Source of the DNA: Brachionus manjavacas
Lineage: Eukaryota; Rotifera; Eurotatoria; Ploima; Brachionidae
Direction of reading: 5' to 3'
Assembly (NCBI GenBank): GCA_019054805.1
Contig: JAHQIY010000017.1
Coordinates: forward strand, 2,012,932 to 2,076,931
DNA: 64,000 bases
In this document: positions 1 through 11,381 of the stretch, piece after piece
How the letters are laid out: every line of letters starts with the position of its first letter
Position numbering within the stretch: the first letter of the stretch is position 1
The notes under the pieces: model-generated
What the model was told of the DNA's origin: nothing
The model's input: only the letters and a program-made list of their open reading frames with translations
Database searches by the model: none
Program-made: the position numbers and the translations under genes

Positions 1-229
1 TAAATTTTATTTAATAATTTTTGTTTTTAAAAAAACATTTTTTGTAAATTAGATTTTTAAATAAAAATTAAAAAAAACTCGATCAAAACTAAATGATTTC
101 TAAAAATTTTATTTTCAATTTTGTTTAATTTTTTCTCCATTTTTGTAGAGGTTTATTCAATAATTTTGTTTAAAGACTGAAGACAAAATGGTGTTTTAAC
201 TAGTGATGTTGGTTTTGCTTGGTTTTGTG

Positions 230-396
230 GTAAGCAAATTTTGATTAGCCAAATATTGGTTTTCCAAAAATTTGGTTGACCAAAAATTCGGTTAGCCAAA
301 ATATGTTAACCAAAAATCTGGTTAGGCAAAATTTGGTAAACCAAAAACCGGTTAGCCAAAAATTGGTTAACCAAAAATTCGGTTAGTCAAAAATTA
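230..396. repeat. GGTTAACC-type minisatellite
   Basis: Roughly nine imperfect copies of a 15-17 bp unit of the form AAAATTNGGTTA(A/G)CC lie head to tail. Each unit holds the palindrome GGTTAACC or a one-base variant, so single strands could fold into many small hairpins. Copies differ at the position before GG and at the central AA/AG. A second cluster of the same unit lies near 1018-1062. Confidence 0.75.
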
Positions 397-1017
397 AATT
401 AAAATTTGTATTTGTAAATTTTATATTCGGTTTAAGTTATTCAAATAAATTCTTATTTAATAAAAAAATAATTCATTTAAATGATTTATTGAAAAGGATC
501 CCTTATACTTTTACAAAAATAAAATTAAAATTTAGCCAATTTTTGTTGTGAAATTTTTTTCAGAATTTTGAAGAATGCTTGAAAGCATTGTTCAACTTTA
601 GTAGCTTTGTTGTTTTACTCAAAGAAATTGTTTAATTGTTTTTTGGCTAGGAGGAGAAGTCCGACAGAATTATGTAGAAGACTAAACAAGTCGCTATGAC
701 TAAAAATAACTCAGTACAGATTTTTTAAGCTAACGAGTAAGCTTTGAAAATTAATTTGCGATAAAAAAAAAGATACAAATTAGATAGAATTGTTAATAAA
801 CAAAAGGACTGTAAAAAAGTTTAAGGAGCTTCATCACAAATTTTTAAAAGAGAGCTTTATTGGTTTATTTTGTTCAACGAGCCTTTCCTAGACTCATTTT
901 TCAAATCTCTTTAGTTTTAGTTTCAATAAAAAACAACTTTTAGACCAAAATCGTCTAAAAGAAAAATTACCAGATGTGTTCGACTGGATTTAATATGAAT
1001 AACTAAAAATTAAATCA

Positions 1018-1062
1018 ATTACCGAAATTTTGGTTAACCAAATTTTGGCTAACCAGATTTTT
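1018..1062. repeat. Second small cluster of the GGTTAACC unit
   Basis: Two to three copies of the same unit (TTTTGGTTAACCAAA, TTTTGGCTAACCAGA) recur about 650 bp from the main minisatellite. The unit is therefore dispersed locally, not confined to one tandem block. Confidence 0.6.
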
Positions 1063-4000
1063 GCCTTATTCAGTTTAATGACTAAACTAAAAATAAATTT
1101 AATAAATTAAATTAATTTAAGTCATTTATGTTTTGTTCAAATTTACTGAAAAATTAAAGCTTGTTCTTAATTTTGGTCAATTTTAGGTCTTTCTTAGGAC
1201 TGTTTATTTCAATCAAAAATATTTTCACAAATTAACACTGAGCGGACCAGCGATACCAATTCGACACTTTTTAAAAATTCTAATTTAATTTTTAGTTAAC
1301 CATCAATCATATTTACATTTTTTAATATTTGTTTTAAAACTTTAATAACGGTATTGTAAATATTCTGCATATCAACCCATCAACTTTAGTAAATAAGTTT
1401 TCGGTAACGAAATATTACATATTTTATTTATTTTCTGATGACTTTCTCTCTTTTCAAAATTTTTTTAATTTTTGGGACCAAAAAATAAAACATACTTAAC
1501 CAACATTTTGGATCATTTAAATTTTAAAAATATTAGATATTTTCGTATTTTTGAGTTTTAAAAAAGCAAAAGGGAGCTTATATATTGAAAAAATATTTTA
1601 TATGTCAAATAATATGTTTAATTACTTGAAAATAATTTAAATAGATTTAATTTTTTTTGGTGAAAAATAAAGACAAACTATTGCCCTTTTGTTATTATCA
1701 AACTGATGATAATTTTAATCAGGGGTAGATATCTAAATTATTTTATGATTATCTTTTTTTTTGACAATTAGTAAAAGAATTATCAAAAAATAGATTTAAG
1801 TTAACTTTTTCGGAGTAGTGAGGAGTAAAGGAATTGTAGTTTTAGCATCTCGATAAAACTAAAAAAATTTTTCCTTCCTTTTTAAAGGTAGAGACGAGAT
1901 TAAAATTTATCTTAAAACTCGCAATTTAAATATTTTTTTTAGTTTAAAATTTGTGGTGGTAATTTGTTCACAATAAAATAATTACAAGAGTCTAATAATT
2001 TTGTGAACAAACCCAAGATTGGTGGTCTGAAGAAATGAGAGTGCATTGATAAAAAAATCAAATTATTTTTTTTAAACATTTACTTAAAATTGACTTAAAT
2101 TTAATTTATTTTTATTTATTTCAAAAATTTAGTATGCTAAAAAGTTTTTTGATTGTTGAAAAAAAGGAAGGTATTTTTTCAGTAAAAAATGTGCTATCAA
2201 GTAAAGTATGCTGGAATGAAAAATGGGTGTGCTGTAAAGTTTCATTAGTATGTTAAAAAGCTTTGATAGTATGTTGGCCAAGTAGACCCAGAAGTAAATA
2301 CTTTCAAAGCGTTACATTTGATAAGAACTTCAGTCTCAAAAGAATTAATTTAAAAGAAAAAAAATTAAAATATATTGAACAAAATTTATATTAAAGTGAT
2401 TATATCAATTGGATAAAAATATTTTTTTTTAATTAATTTTTTTTAAAGACTAATAACCACGATATAACTTTTTCTAGCAATTATTGAAACACTCAAAGAT
2501 CAAAGTAAATCAAGGGGTTCATTCAAAAAAACGAAAAATTTATCTTCATTTACATTTAGAAAATTTAGAATCAAAAATTGAAATTAGTAAATCAAACAAC
2601 AATTAATAAATCCCACTTCAACTAGAAAATTTACAAATTGAAAAAAGGAAATAATTTCGAAAGTAAAATTGATGATCATTTGAAACATTTACTAAAATGC
2701 AAATAATTTAACAAAAAAAAATTAAATTAATCAGAAATATTGTTGATTTTAAAAGGCTAGCATACATTTCTTAATCAATCCAAACCAATTTAAATCAATT
2801 GTAAAATATCAGATGAAACAAAAATTTCTTTTATTTAGATCTGAGTTAAATTTATTAAGATTAATTTCTAAGGAAAAAGCTTTTCAAACTTTTATAAATC
2901 GGAAAAAATAAGATTCGAAATAGACAGCGGATTTACGTTGATTTTTTAATTAATGAAATACAAAGAAGTGGAAAAAAATCTAGTAAAAAGGTAAATGAGA
3001 GAAAAACAATAAAATAAAACAATTGAAAAATTTTCTTCAAAAAATTTTTCTAATTTCTAATTCTAATGAATGAAAGTAAAAACAAAATATTTTTTATTTC
3101 CAAATAAAACGAAATCTTGAGTATTTTTCGCAGAAATTCGGACAAACCAGAAAAAAAAAAAAATGTTAAAAAAAAGGTAAAAAAATACTTAATGTATATT
3201 TCCTGATAAATAGTACAGTATGTTTTTATTTAGAAAAAAGAAAGTTGTTTATTTATTTTTTAATTAAGCTAATTTATTATGAAATTAAAATATTCTCTAG
3301 TATCTCTTATCTTTTCTTACAATAAATCTTTATACAATTACACATTTTTTTTAAATATTAATAAGATTTATGCCAATATTTTTGAATCTTCCAGTCGACA
3401 AAAAATCCTAATGAAATGATTATTCGATTTTTTTTATTCAATTTTTTATCCAATTTTTTTTGGGATAAAAATTTTTAGATTATAATTTAAGAGAAAATAA
3501 TTGCAGCTTAAAAAATTAAGAAAGCATGAAAAAAATATTTTATCTTCAATTTTTTTGGCTGAATTTTTCAAAATTTAAAATTTCTAATGAAATTTTGATA
3601 AAGAAAAAAATTTTTTAAATTTATTAATTCTATTTGAATCCTAAAGATTAAATATTTCAAGCTATTGATAAATTCATTTAAGGAATTTAGAAAAAGCCAC
3701 TTTTTCGCTATTGATTTAATTCCTGGAAAAATTCTCAACATCCAACAAAACAATTAAGGCTTTGACGCAAGATATTAATTCCTTTTATTCACTCGAACCT
3801 AATGTTCTATTGTTCCATAATTATTCAATGAAAAATAGTATTTTTTTAAATAAAAAACTAAGTCTTTTCGAAAGCATAAACAGTTCAAATTTCTTTTTTT
3901 AATCAATTTCGAGGAAAAATCGTCACTTGAATTTAATCAATGATTGAAGTTTTTCAGGTTGGCTAAATTAAAATTTGTCTTTGTATTACATGAATTGTTT

Positions 4001-4422
4001 GCCACTATTCAAAATTATTAAAAAGTTTTATGTAAGCTTTATCAAATATCAACGTGGTATTGCGGTGGTAAAGTTTAGATCATTTCTTTTTTTTATTAAA
4101 TTTTTTATTAGATAAAAAATAAATTCCTTTCTGATCTAATATAAGTAATTAGATGCTCAATGAAAGAATATTTTTTTATTTAGCTTTAACATTAATCATA
4201 ATTAAAAACGTCTTTCATCAGTGTCTACGGAATGTATGCTAAATTGTAGGCTTATCGAATTTAGCCGAAAAATAACTTGCCATAAGATAAAACTGGAATT
4301 AATCTATTTTGATTATAACTTTGTGTTTATAAAATTTAAAGAAACTAAACAATAAGGATTTATTAAAGATAGAACGCAATAAAAAGCAGCTCTAGGTCTT
4401 TAAGATAATTCTAAAATAAAAA

Positions 4423-5619
4423 TCATATTTGAACCAGGTTGTTTCTGATCTCAATGGTGAACCAATCAGGCAGCCTTTGGATTTCTTTGTAGCGTGAATT
4501 TTGAATGCTATAGTAGTCAAGAACGTCTAATGAACCGAAAATGGCAGCACCAAGCCATGCTGTGTAATTTTCGTGACTTGGAGTCTTGTGATAGCTCAGC
4601 TTTTGTGCAGAGAATACACTAGGATGCTTTTGGATGAGAAAATTAATTTCTCTTACCAAACGAGGCTTTAGGCCCTCAAGCATACAGCCACCACCGGCCA
4701 GAACCACATTTGAGGCGAATTCTTTTTTCAAATCTATGGGCGTTTTGGACAGAGTGTCCAGAATTAAATGCTGCAAGCATTGATCCGGATCGATTTCATT
4801 CTTGAAAAAAATTTCACAAGCCATCTCTCTCACTTGTCCAGGTATGTGCATAATCAAACTGTCAAGATTGTAGTCACAATCAGGAGCAAACTCAAACTCC
4901 AAATCAGTAAATGAATCAGTTTTTTTCAGGTCCATTTCTTGGTATATCTTTTGAGCCCTGTCAAAACTAGTCACAAAGCAGCATTTTAATTTTATGTCCT
5001 CGAGAACGCTTTCTGTCAGAGCAGGTCGACTGGACAAGCTGGAAAACAATGCCTTTTCGCCATTAACAGTTACCATAGAGTACTTTTCAATCAAGGTTTT
5101 CAAATGTTCATGCAAGTGTTGAGCTCCTAGTTTGGCAAACGAGCATAAATTTGTCAATGAATAACCATCGCTTATTGGCATTAGTTGACAATCATTGTAG
5201 CCAAAGTCGACTACAAGTGCCCGGCTGATTCCTAGAGTATATGTACAAGCAAGATGTGTTGGAATACAGAGAACAGATATTGCATGAAAATCATTGAACA
5301 GAACATCAGCCAGAGTATGCCGGAACTCACTAGCAGTCAAAATTGATTCTACAATTACAACCTTGCGTTCTCTTGAATTGGCATTCAAAATCTTGTAATA
5401 AATACTATATAAAAATTCTATTAACATTTCCTTGAGCGTTTCAAGCCCATTTGGTAATAATTTATAATTGAACAAAGATTGGCTCTCTGAATTGAGAGTA
5501 ACTTGAGTTGGAATGATCGCGTGAGGAGCTGGTTCGCCTGCGAATCCGCACTTGGTGTAAGCTTGACCAATGTCAATTACTATGGCAGGCTTGTCTGCAA
5601 AAGGTTCAAAAAAATTCAT
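4423..5619 (-). CDS. ACTR10: Actin-related protein 10 (Arp11-type dynactin pointed-end subunit)
   Basis: A 398-residue actin-fold protein encoded by one uninterrupted exon. The family is a component of the dynactin pointed-end complex, capping the Arp1 filament and supporting cargo attachment for cytoplasmic dynein. Visible hallmarks are the first phosphate loop (DIGQAYTKCGFAGE, residues 16-29), the second phosphate region (VVDFGYNDCQLMPISDG, 136-152), the adenosine-motif region NVVLAGGGCMLEGL (304-317), and the late AWLGAAIFG (354-362) and RLPDW (382-386) motifs typical of ACTR10. Length is close to the vertebrate protein (about 417 aa); the tail is shorter. The start is the first ATG in frame, eleven codons before the conserved AIVIDIG segment. 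It differs from conventional actin by a short insert-poor middle and diverged subdomain 2. No introns are needed, unlike the other conserved genes here. Identification rests on motif order and recalled family similarity, and is firm. Confidence 0.93.
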   Translation of the reverse strand: MNFFEPFADKPAIVIDIGQAYTKCGFAGEPAPHAIIPTQVTLNSESQSLFNYKLLPNGLETLKEMLIEFLYSIYYKILNANSRERKVVIVESILTASEFRHTLADVLFNDFHAISVLCIPTHLACTYTLGISRALVVDFGYNDCQLMPISDGYSLTNLCSFAKLGAQHLHEHLKTLIEKYSMVTVNGEKALFSSLSSRPALTESVLEDIKLKCCFVTSFDRAQKIYQEMDLKKTDSFTDLEFEFAPDCDYNLDSLIMHIPGQVREMACEIFFKNEIDPDQCLQHLILDTLSKTPIDLKKEFASNVVLAGGGCMLEGLKPRLVREINFLIQKHPSVFSAQKLSYHKTPSHENYTAWLGAAIFGSLDVLDYYSIQNSRYKEIQRLPDWFTIEIRNNLVQI

Positions 5620-8482
5620 TTTTTTTTGATTATGTGTTCTGTGAAAATATATGATTAGTTCTCGTTAAAAATTATTTATCTAAGTTAACATTAGTTCTAA
5701 GTCGGTGAATTAAAAAAAAATTCAAGGCTTTTTTATTTCTCGAGAGTTATTGCTAATTTATGATAAAATGAATAAAATTTTAAACAAATTTTAGGTGAAA
5801 AGTTAAAGAAAAGACTGGCTGATTGGTATCTAGATATGGTAATTGCTGGAGGACAGAGAGGTTTTGATTAAAAAATTTTAAATTAATTTTTTTTAAATAG
5901 AAGATGTAGGAATAAAAAAAATTGAAAATTTTCATTTACGATTTTTAAAATGTAAATGACTTTCTACTAATTGATCATAGAAAAAATTTTATTTTTAGTT
6001 GAAAAATAATTAAATGTCTATTTTGTTTTTTTTAAGCATTTAAAATTTTTTATCTTTCAAATTAAATGCAAAGCCTGAGTTGATTATCATGCAAATATTA
6101 TCTTACAATTTTCTTTTATCTTTGTTCATCAATATTTTTTATAAATATGAGTGAAGAAAATTTTTAATAGCTTTAAATTTAATTTGTTTAGGTCAATAAA
6201 ATATTTCTTTTAAAGCAAAATAAAAATCTTGGTGAAAATAAAATCGATTAATTTTATTAAAAAAATATTATAGTTTATAGTTTGATTCTTAACAAATAGT
6301 AAACATTTCTTTCTAAATACTATTTACTTGATAATTTACATTTTTAGCAGTTTTTAAGAGGCAGCTACTTGACGAATAGCTTTAAGAAGGTCTTACTTGT
6401 CAAATTTATTTAATATTTTTTAACTCTAAATTTTTTCTCTTGTTTATTTGCTTAATTTTGGAATTAATTTTTGTCAGTCTCTTATGACTAAGAATTTATA
6501 ATTGCTTGTGTTTTATTCAAGTTATTTAGGTCTTTTCAAAAAAAATTTTAGCTCAATAGTTTATTTGAGCTTAAAACTTTTGGTTGACAGAAGTAAATTT
6601 TAAAGACAGGATTGATTAATTTTAGAGCTTCTGAATGAATCATGTTAAATTAATAAGTCATCGGAGTGTTATAATACAACTGATTAAGTTGAGTAATTAA
6701 ATTTCTATTTGTTACCTGACTATAATTACATTCAATTTTATTTTATAATAAAAAAATATTTCTCTTTTTTTTAAAAGACTAAATTATGTGAGTTCGTGCT
6801 TTAACGCAATTTTTACCAATGGAAAATATTTGACAATTTGTTCAAGCTATTTTTATTGATTTTGAAATCACAGCCAAACTCTTGAGAAAAATCTTAGATT
6901 GTAATGTTTAATTTTTATTGTTGCTTTAAACATTGGTTAGGATTATGAAAAAAACAAATTATTTATTTAAAGCTTTGGACAGTTCGGGAAGTATAAACCA
7001 TTATTTTTATGGTCATGGTTCAAACTATAAAAATAAATTTTAAAATTTTTAAAATTATTTCGAAAAAAAAATTAAAAGTGGTGGCTTAGAGGATAAATGA
7101 ACAGCTTATCACGTAAAAATGATCAAATTTAAGTTAGGATTTTATTTTAAGACAATTTAAAAAAAGAAAGAAATCTAAAAAATTTCTTGAATTAATTAAC
7201 TTAATAACATGAGTTTATCATGCAAAATGATAAATTTGACTCTTTATTTTTTCTACATTTTATCATGTTTAGATGATTTTTTCAAGAATAAGATGGTTAA
7301 ATAAAAAAGAATTATTCTTGGTCAAAAAAATTTAAACACTTTTAATAAAAATTCACAAAAATTTAATCAAAAAAACAAATTGAAGATAGAGATATTAAAA
7401 TAGTTGTTGTTTTATCATAAAGTATTCTTTCAAAAACAAGTTAAGCAAATAATATGATCTCTTTTTTGATCAAAAAATTTTTATAAAAACGATTAAAAAG
7501 TTTGGAATTAAAATTGATAAATGACAAAAAAAATTTTAACAAAACTTAACAAAAATTTCAAGGTAAGATTTTAAAAGTGGTGACTTACAGGGTAAATCAA
7601 CAACTAGTGAAGGAAGTTGTTTCGGAAAAGTATACTTAAATGTTACTGAAAAAAACGAAACTTTTGTGATTTATAAAATCTTCAGAAATTTAAGATTCAA
7701 TTTAATAAAATTTTGGATTTTTAATTTTTCTCATCTGAAATTCTTTCTCTCTATGTAAACTTCTTCCATTATCTCAACTAAAAAGTTTCTTTTGGCATTA
7801 AACATTTATATTCAGTGTTTCTGTTTTTAACGTGAAATATCGGTGCCAAGTACACTAAAAAGCTAAATTTGATTTTAAAATAATCATTAATCACTTTTGA
7901 ATTTTCAAAACCTGTACAAATAAGTTTGTTAAAAAAACAGACAAAGCAAGATGGATTGCAGTGTGATTTTCCAATATTGATTTAAAATAAAGTAAATAAA
8001 ATAAATTAGAAAGAAATGCAAACAAGTTCAGAGCTTGGTTTTTAAACTAAATAAATAGAATAAACGCGAATACTCTGTTCAAGGAAATGGTGAAGAGAAA
8101 AAGAAATAATAATGTTCGCCAAAAAGTATTAGTTTTTCAACTAAGTTGAGTTAAAATAGCAAAAACTAGTAAGTTATTGATTAGTTCTGGTTTGACGTCA
8201 ATTAAGATGTTTAAAAGCATGCCAAAATTATGGCTGTTTTTAAAGTTGAAGTTTTCAAAAATAAATTCAAATCTCAAAAGAATCTTAATTTATTTTAATT
8301 AGCAGCAGCTTATTAAATAAGAACTTGAAAAAAAATTTTTGAAAAGAAATTAATTCACTAAGAGCTTGCGTACTAGGTTTGTTAAGAAAAAATCTAATTA
8401 AATAATGTTTAATTTTTTAAATATCTAATACAATAATTTTCCAATTTAGATAAATGTCTTTTTAAATTTTTTGGGAAAAAGA
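5620..8482. other. AT-rich intergenic region with dispersed repeats
   Basis: No coding exon is recognised. It contains one copy of a ~215 bp dispersed repeat (7308-7526) whose partner lies at 9904-10118. It also holds two related short segments near 7074-7110 and 7570-7605, both reading AAAAGTGGTG(G/A)CTTA followed by a GGATAAAT/GGTAAATC-like stretch. The ~150 bp before 8483 may be promoter and 5' leader of the two-TM gene, and those after 5619 the ACTR10 promoter; no clear TATA box or Initiator stands out in such AT-rich DNA. Confidence 0.6.
7308..7526 (+). repeat. Dispersed repeat, copy 1
   Basis: This stretch, beginning AGAATTATTCTTGGTC and ending near AATTGATAAATGACA, is nearly the same as 9904-10118, with scattered substitutions and a small indel around 7452-7466. 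The pair is about 2.6 kb apart in direct orientation. It looks like a non-coding fragment of an old interspersed element, not a recent segmental duplication, because flanking DNA does not match. Confidence 0.8.
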
Positions 8483-9172
8483 ATGATTAAAGAAAATGCG
8501 GGATCGCATAGTGTTAAAATGGACAGTTGTGAGAGTGTAAATGGTGAAAAAGTTGGCTCTAGACGACACAAAGAAATTGTATCTGACATATTTCGGGCTT
8601 CGCGAATTCGCCACAATTCGCTCAAGCTGCCAAAATGTAAAATTTCCCGAGGACTTCTAATGGCCATCGTGCTTTTTATTCTATTTTCTATTTTGATCAT
8701 TTGGTTCATATTTTCTAATGATGCGATCGAGGAAAACAAGGACTTTAAATGGCAAAAGTCTTTTGGTAAAAACGACACAGTAGATTTTCCACTCTATGAC
8801 TATGCTCTATCGAATGATAAATTGAATTTGTCCAACAAGCTTTTCATTCTTTTTACAACTGTTTTCATTGTCTTGGCCATTGTGTCATTCGTTTTTATAG
8901 GTGCATTAGTTCATTATTTTCAAAAGCCGAAATTTTACAATTCGGGTTCTAGATCACAAAGTATTGTCTCTTCCATATTTTCTCATCACAATCATCATAA
9001 TCACTTGTATTACCTGGACAGGGACATATTTAGAGAAGACCAAATGGAAAGAAAAAAAAGGGGAAAGAAAAAAAGCAAGCGAATACACGAAAAAATTAAT
9101 GAAATAGCCAGTGCTGAAAGAAATATTCTCACGAATCCAACAATTATAATAAACGAAATCGAATCTATGTAA
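8483..9172 (+). CDS. Unknown two-pass membrane protein, 229 aa
   Basis: I do not recognise the family. The frame opens upstream at a TTG, but the first ATG is at 8483, giving 229 residues. A polar, basic N-terminus (about 1-56) precedes a strongly hydrophobic segment at about 57-78 (LLMAIVLFILFSILIIWFIF). A ~40-residue loop with one NDT sequon (97-99) follows, then a second membrane segment at about 118-146. The C-terminus holds a histidine cluster (HHNHHNH, 168-174) and a dense basic run (KKRGKKKSKR, 191-200). Two TM segments with charged tails suggest both termini are cytoplasmic and the short loop is luminal or extracellular. A possible 3' splice site (CCAATTTAG) near 8440-8448 means an upstream non-coding exon cannot be excluded. 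A poly(A) signal lies 69 bp after the stop. The low-complexity-free reading frame supports a real gene; function is unknown. Confidence 0.7.
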   Translation: MIKENAGSHSVKMDSCESVNGEKVGSRRHKEIVSDIFRASRIRHNSLKLPKCKISRGLLMAIVLFILFSILIIWFIFSNDAIEENKDFKWQKSFGKNDTVDFPLYDYALSNDKLNLSNKLFILFTTVFIVLAIVSFVFIGALVHYFQKPKFYNSGSRSQSIVSSIFSHHNHHNHLYYLDRDIFREDQMERKKRGKKKSKRIHEKINEIASAERNILTNPTIIINEIESM

Positions 9173-9240
9173 AGAATTACGAAAATATATGAGCTTTTAT
9201 ATATAATGTGTAAAGTTAATTTTTTTAAATTTTATAATGA

Positions 9241-9246
9241 AATAAA
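9241..9246 (+). terminator. Poly(A) signal AATAAA
   Basis: Canonical AATAAA 69 bp downstream of the two-TM gene stop codon, followed by an A-rich then T-rich stretch. It is consistent with the gene's 3' end. Confidence 0.55.
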
Positions 9247-9584
9247 AAAAATAATTGTTTTCTATAATTTTCAAATTTAATTAATTTAATAATCAAAACT
9301 AGGATTGATTTTAGACATATTACATCAATGATAGCCCCACTATCCTGGTCTGGTTTAAAATCGAAAAAGAAAAAAAAAATCCGAAAAATTTTAATATACA
9401 AAATATTTAAGTTTATTTGCTACCATCGGTGTAAAATCGTATAAAACAGGACAATTCTAGTAATTAATGATTAAATTTCACAGATAAAGTCAATCTTTAA
9501 TAAACCAAGCAAGTAGGGTGGACATTTTTTGCTACATTAGAAATATTCTATTGTTTAATGATCAAAATGTTATCATTTAACATT

Positions 9585-9898
9585 ATCACAAATCGTGTCA
9601 CTAGAGAGCGGTACAGCCTACATGAGACAGTAATCAGTGCGTCTACTGTAAACCAGCTCAAGAACATTCTCGATGCATGGAAGTATTCCGGCGGACATGG
9701 GATCCCGGAGCCCCTGTGTAACTAGGCCCTTATTACTCAACGACCACCGGGCAGCTGCGCCGTCTCAACTCCAAGTGTCTTAGAAAGCCACACCAAACTA
9801 TTTTCTGAAAGTCACCGTAAAGCAGACACCATAAACGACTTCCTTAGTAAGTTGTCTCACCAAGCCTGCTTGCTGTTGCTTATTATTATTATTATTAT
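9585..9898 (+). mobile_element. GC-rich island ending in (TTA)n: probable retroelement 3' end or SINE
   Basis: A ~300 bp block of near-balanced base composition sits abruptly inside DNA that is overwhelmingly A+T. It ends in GCTTGCTGTTGC followed by about seven TTA/ATT units, the kind of microsatellite tail left by CR1/L2/Rex-like non-LTR elements and SINEs. Just before the tail ACGACTT and AAGTTGT could pair around CCTTAGT, resembling the 3' stem-loop recognised by such reverse transcriptases. No open frame of note is present, so this is either a 5'-truncated 3' UTR or a non-autonomous element. The family is not recognised. It directly abuts the second copy of the dispersed repeat. Confidence 0.55.
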
Positions 9899-9903
9899 TT
9901 ACA

Positions 9904-10118
9904 AGAGAATTATTCCTGGTCAAGAAAATTTAAACACTTTTAATAAAAATTCACAAAAATTTAATCAAAAAAACAAATTAAAGATAGAGATATTAAAAAA
10001 GTTGTTGTTTTATCATAAAGTATTCTTTCAAAAACAAGTTAAGCAAATAAAAAATTTTTTTTGATCAAAAAATTTTTATAAAAACGATTAAAAAAGTTGG
10101 AATTAAAATTGATAAATA
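9904..10118 (+). repeat. Dispersed repeat, copy 2
   Basis: Direct-orientation match to 7308-7526, beginning AGAATTATTCCTGGTC. The GC-rich island with its TTA tail ends immediately upstream, so the left end of this copy may have been cut by that insertion. A 70-codon frame over this region is an accident of the repeat. Confidence 0.8.
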
Positions 10119-11309
10119 AAATCCTGTGGAGTTCTTTTAAAATTAAAATTGCTGTAAATTTTTTTATTCTTTCATAATTGCTTAATATAATAGTTTTAAG
10201 TAAAATTCAGAAATTTAAAATAAAAAATAAATTCAAATCGATTATTTAAAAACTTTCATTTTTTTGTATAAAAAAACTTGAAATAACTCAAAAGGCCATT
10301 AGATGATGATTACAAGAGAGCTAATTAAAAATTGTCCTGGAAGCTCTAATTTTATTAAAAACAGGAATTTTAAACGACTGGAAGCATCAATTAAAAATGC
10401 TTTTAATGCAAACACATTTAACTTGATACTTTTTTTATGTACTAAAAGAAGAAGGATTGTAAAAAATGCCAAAACCTTACGGCTCAACTCGACTTGATTA
10501 AATTGCAGTTTCTTCTACTCTTAATTTTAATTCTAAATTCCTTATGAGTTATTTTATTTATTCTATATTTTTTTTAATTTTTTTGATTTTTAATTCTTTG
10601 ATTTGTATTGTTTAATCTGAAATAGCAGTGTAAGAAAAGTTGGGCCAGAACTTAATCTGTCCTTTTAGCCAAAATTATTAAAAATTTTTGGATTTTTTTT
10701 TTAAATAAAATAAATTTCTTAAAAAATAAAATCAAAAAATCAAAATGTTTTTTTTTTAATTTAACTACCTTTATTTTTATTTTAAAGGCAATGAAGCATA
10801 AATTAGAATCTATAATGTTTTTTTAAAACAAAAAATTCCAAACTCTTCAGCAAACTTTTTATAAAAAAATGTCAGAATGCCACTGTTTTAGTGATAATGA
10901 TTTTCCTTTAATTTTGAATTTTCAAACCCTGTTTTTGTAAAGTATTAGTTTTTTTTGTTTCATTCAGAATAATTTTTTCAAAGGATTTACAATTTGAATA
11001 AAATCTTTTTTTTATATTAATTTTCTTTTGTATTGAATATTTGTTTTTTCTCTATGTTTCTCGAAGGATGCATATTAACCCGTTATATCAGTAATTAAAT
11101 TGTCATATGAAAATAAATAAAATGGTCATTTGGATAATTAAATTAAAGATTTTAATTAATTAAATGTTTAATTATTAATTTTAATTGATTTTTTTAATCA
11201 ATGATATGATGGCTTAATATTTTATTTTTTTTAAATGTCTTTTAACCTTAATATCATATTAAATTATATTTTCATAAATTTCTCCTAAACTATAATCGAT
11301 TGTCAGAAA

Positions 11310-11381
11310 GCCCGTATAGCCAAATAATTTGCGTGTTGGACATGCAAGTATAGGATCGAGTGTTCAAAACCGAATGAGGGT
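11310..11381 (+). repeat. tRNA-like segment, possible SINE head or decayed tRNA
   Basis: The 72 bp segment starting GCCCGTATAGCC has an A-box-like TAGCCAAATAATT and a degenerate B-box-like TGTTCAAAACC about 45 bp later. Five of six bases of CCCGTA can pair with the 3' TGAGGG. The middle TTGGACATGCAAGTA resembles an anticodon arm. The T-arm stem does not pair well and the A-box GG is missing, so it is unlikely to be a working tRNA gene. A tRNA-derived SINE head is the better guess; no body or tail was confidently defined. Confidence 0.35.

Larger units (their letters stand above)
1..4422. other. AT-rich intergenic region, no gene recognised
   Basis: No long open frame or recognisable coding exon is seen on either strand. 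The stretch is poly-A/poly-T-rich sequence with the GGTTAACC-type minisatellite near its left end. Around 2132-2280 the phrase AGTATG(C/T)TAAAAAG occurs twice, a weak local duplication. The short minus-strand open frame at 3568-3753 is low-complexity (Phe, Leu, Lys, Asn) and is not called. The last ~100 bp, next to the ACTR10 stop, would be that gene's 3' UTR; I did not find an AATAAA there. Confidence 0.7.

Noticed and set aside
3568-3753. Minus-strand 61-codon frame
   Set aside because: Composition is almost only Phe, Ile, Leu, Lys and Asn, as expected for chance frames in AT-rich DNA.
10299-10497. Overlapping 62-64 codon frames on both strands
   Set aside because: No recognisable motif, low-complexity composition, and antiparallel frames over the same bases; most likely chance.
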